Of a stretch of 6,021 bases of DNA, positions 5,329 to 6,021 are shown one piece after another (positions within the stretch are counted from its first letter, which is position 1; the number at the start of each line of letters is the position of its first letter). The stretch comes from CAZJNX01 sp964547415. Lineage in GTDB: Bacteria > Pseudomonadota > Alphaproteobacteria > Rhizobiales > Amorphaceae. The notes under the pieces are model-generated. The model did no database searches, was not told the DNA's origin, and worked only from the letters and a program-made list of their open reading frames with translations. The stretch is from positions 1 to 6,021 of the forward strand of contig CAZJNX010000258.1 of NCBI GenBank assembly GCA_964547415.1, given 5' to 3'. A program made the position numbers and the translations under genes.

Positions 5329-6021
5329 ATGAACGCCGTCACCGGCCTCGCCGATCACGCCGAAGGGGCCACCCGGACCGGGGCGACGTCCGCCCCGACC
5401 GTCCGCGACTTCGTCGACCTCATGAAGGTGCGGGTGATGAGCCTCGTCATCTTCACCGCCTTCGTCGGGATGCTGCTCGCGCCGGGCGGCCTGCATCCGG
5501 TGCTGGCGGCGGTCGCCCTCGTCGCGATCGCGGTCGGGGCCGGGGCGTCGGGCGTCCTCAACATGTGGTACGACGCCGACATCGACGCGAAGATGCGCCG
5601 CACGAGCGGGCGCCCGATCCCGGCGGGCCGGGTCGATCGCGACGTGGCGCTCGGGTTCGGGATCATCCTGTCGGGCGGATCGGTCCTCGTGCTCGGCGTG
5701 GCGGTCAACTGGCTGGCGGCGGGGCTGCTCGCGGCCACGATCGCCTTCTACGCCGTCGTCTACTCCATGTGGCTGAAGCGGCGGACCGCCCAGAACATCG
5801 TGATCGGCGGGGCCGCGGGCGCCCTGCCGCCGGTGATCGGCTGGGCGGCGGTGACCGGCGGGATCGCGCTCGAGCCGCTCGTCCTCTTCCTCGTGATCTT
5901 CATGTGGACGCCGCCGCATTTCTGGGCGCTCGCGCTCCTGAAGGAGGAGGACTACCGGCGCGCGGGCGTGCCGACGATGCCCGTGGTCGCGGTCGCCGCG
6001 TCCACGCGTCGGCAGATCCAC
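5329..6021 (+). CDS. cyoE: Heme o synthase (protoheme IX farnesyltransferase), partial at right edge
   Basis: CtaB/CyoE/Cox10 is an integral membrane UbiA-type prenyltransferase that adds a farnesyl group from farnesyl diphosphate to the 2-vinyl of heme b, making heme o. CtaA then oxidises heme o to the heme a needed by CoxA. Of roughly 300 residues, 231 are visible. The first Asp-rich prenyl-diphosphate/Mg site is NMWYDADIDAKMRRT (78-92), followed by SGRPIPAG (93-100). Other family signatures are YSMWLKRRTAQNIVIGG (145-161), GALPPVIGWAAVTG (164-177), WTPPHFWALAL (193-203) and KEEDYRRAGVPTMPVV (205-220). Hydrophobic helices alternate with these loops. The N-terminal 24 residues are polar and poorly conserved, as is usual. 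The start at 5329 has a strong AGAGGAAGG Shine-Dalgarno immediately upstream. It lies downstream of coxA on the same strand, and the reading frame is open to the window end. Later cox assembly genes (CtaG, subunit III) would be expected to follow but are outside the window. Confidence 0.96.
   Translation, partial: MNAVTGLADHAEGATRTGATSAPTVRDFVDLMKVRVMSLVIFTAFVGMLLAPGGLHPVLAAVALVAIAVGAGASGVLNMWYDADIDAKMRRTSGRPIPAGRVDRDVALGFGIILSGGSVLVLGVAVNWLAAGLLAATIAFYAVVYSMWLKRRTAQNIVIGGAAGALPPVIGWAAVTGGIALEPLVLFLVIFMWTPPHFWALALLKEEDYRRAGVPTMPVVAVAASTRRQIH

Noticed and set aside
3331..6021. Very long minus-strand open frame (about 896 codons) opposite coxA and ctaB
   Set aside because: Its translation is dominated by Arg, Asp, His, Glu and Gly, with no recognisable domain. 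It lies antisense to two unmistakable genes. Long antisense frames are expected at this GC content because stop codons are rare opposite GC-ending codons.
1..6021. Mobile elements, CRISPR array, tRNA or rRNA genes, phage or defence genes
   Set aside because: I looked for direct repeats with regular spacers, terminal inverted repeats, transposase motifs, attachment sites and RNA gene signatures and saw none. The gene content is housekeeping and base composition appears uniform.

Overview
This 6,021-base window is chromosomal DNA from a very GC-rich bacterium (roughly 70% GC by eye). It is almost certainly an alphaproteobacterium and most likely a Hyphomicrobiales/Rhizobiales relative. That placement rests on three things: the aa3-type cytochrome c oxidase genes in the order coxB-coxA-ctaB, an IalB-family periplasmic protein divergent from coxB, and tldD next to them. 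It is inferred from family and gene order only; no ribosomal or other marker gene is present.

Layout. Positions 1-2202 hold three genes read on the minus strand: an IalB-like exported protein (2202-1702), a PPOX-type FMN flavoprotein (1663-1055) and the N-terminal two thirds of the metalloprotease TldD (965 to the left edge). The first two are only 38 bases apart and look co-transcribed. TldD follows after an 89-base gap that contains a hairpin and a candidate promoter of its own. Positions 2203-2561 are a 359-base divergent intergenic region with candidate promoters facing both ways and an imperfect inverted repeat between them. From 2562 to the right edge, on the plus strand, come coxB (subunit II, CuA), coxA/ctaD (subunit I, heme a, heme a3-CuB) and the start of ctaB/cyoE (heme o synthase), which runs off the window.

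How the genes work together. CoxB accepts electrons from cytochrome c at its CuA centre. CoxA passes them through heme a to the heme a3-CuB site, reduces O2 and pumps protons. CtaB farnesylates heme b to heme o, the precursor of the heme a that CoxA needs. All catalytic and proton-channel residues checked are present, so this reads as an intact mitochondrial-type (A-family) oxidase. The role of the IalB-like protein beside it is unknown.

Novelty. The window is mostly an ordinary housekeeping respiratory locus and I see no convincing undescribed system. The points most worth a second look are the IalB-like protein beside the oxidase operon, the inverted repeat in the divergent control region, and the hairpins in the spacers between genes.
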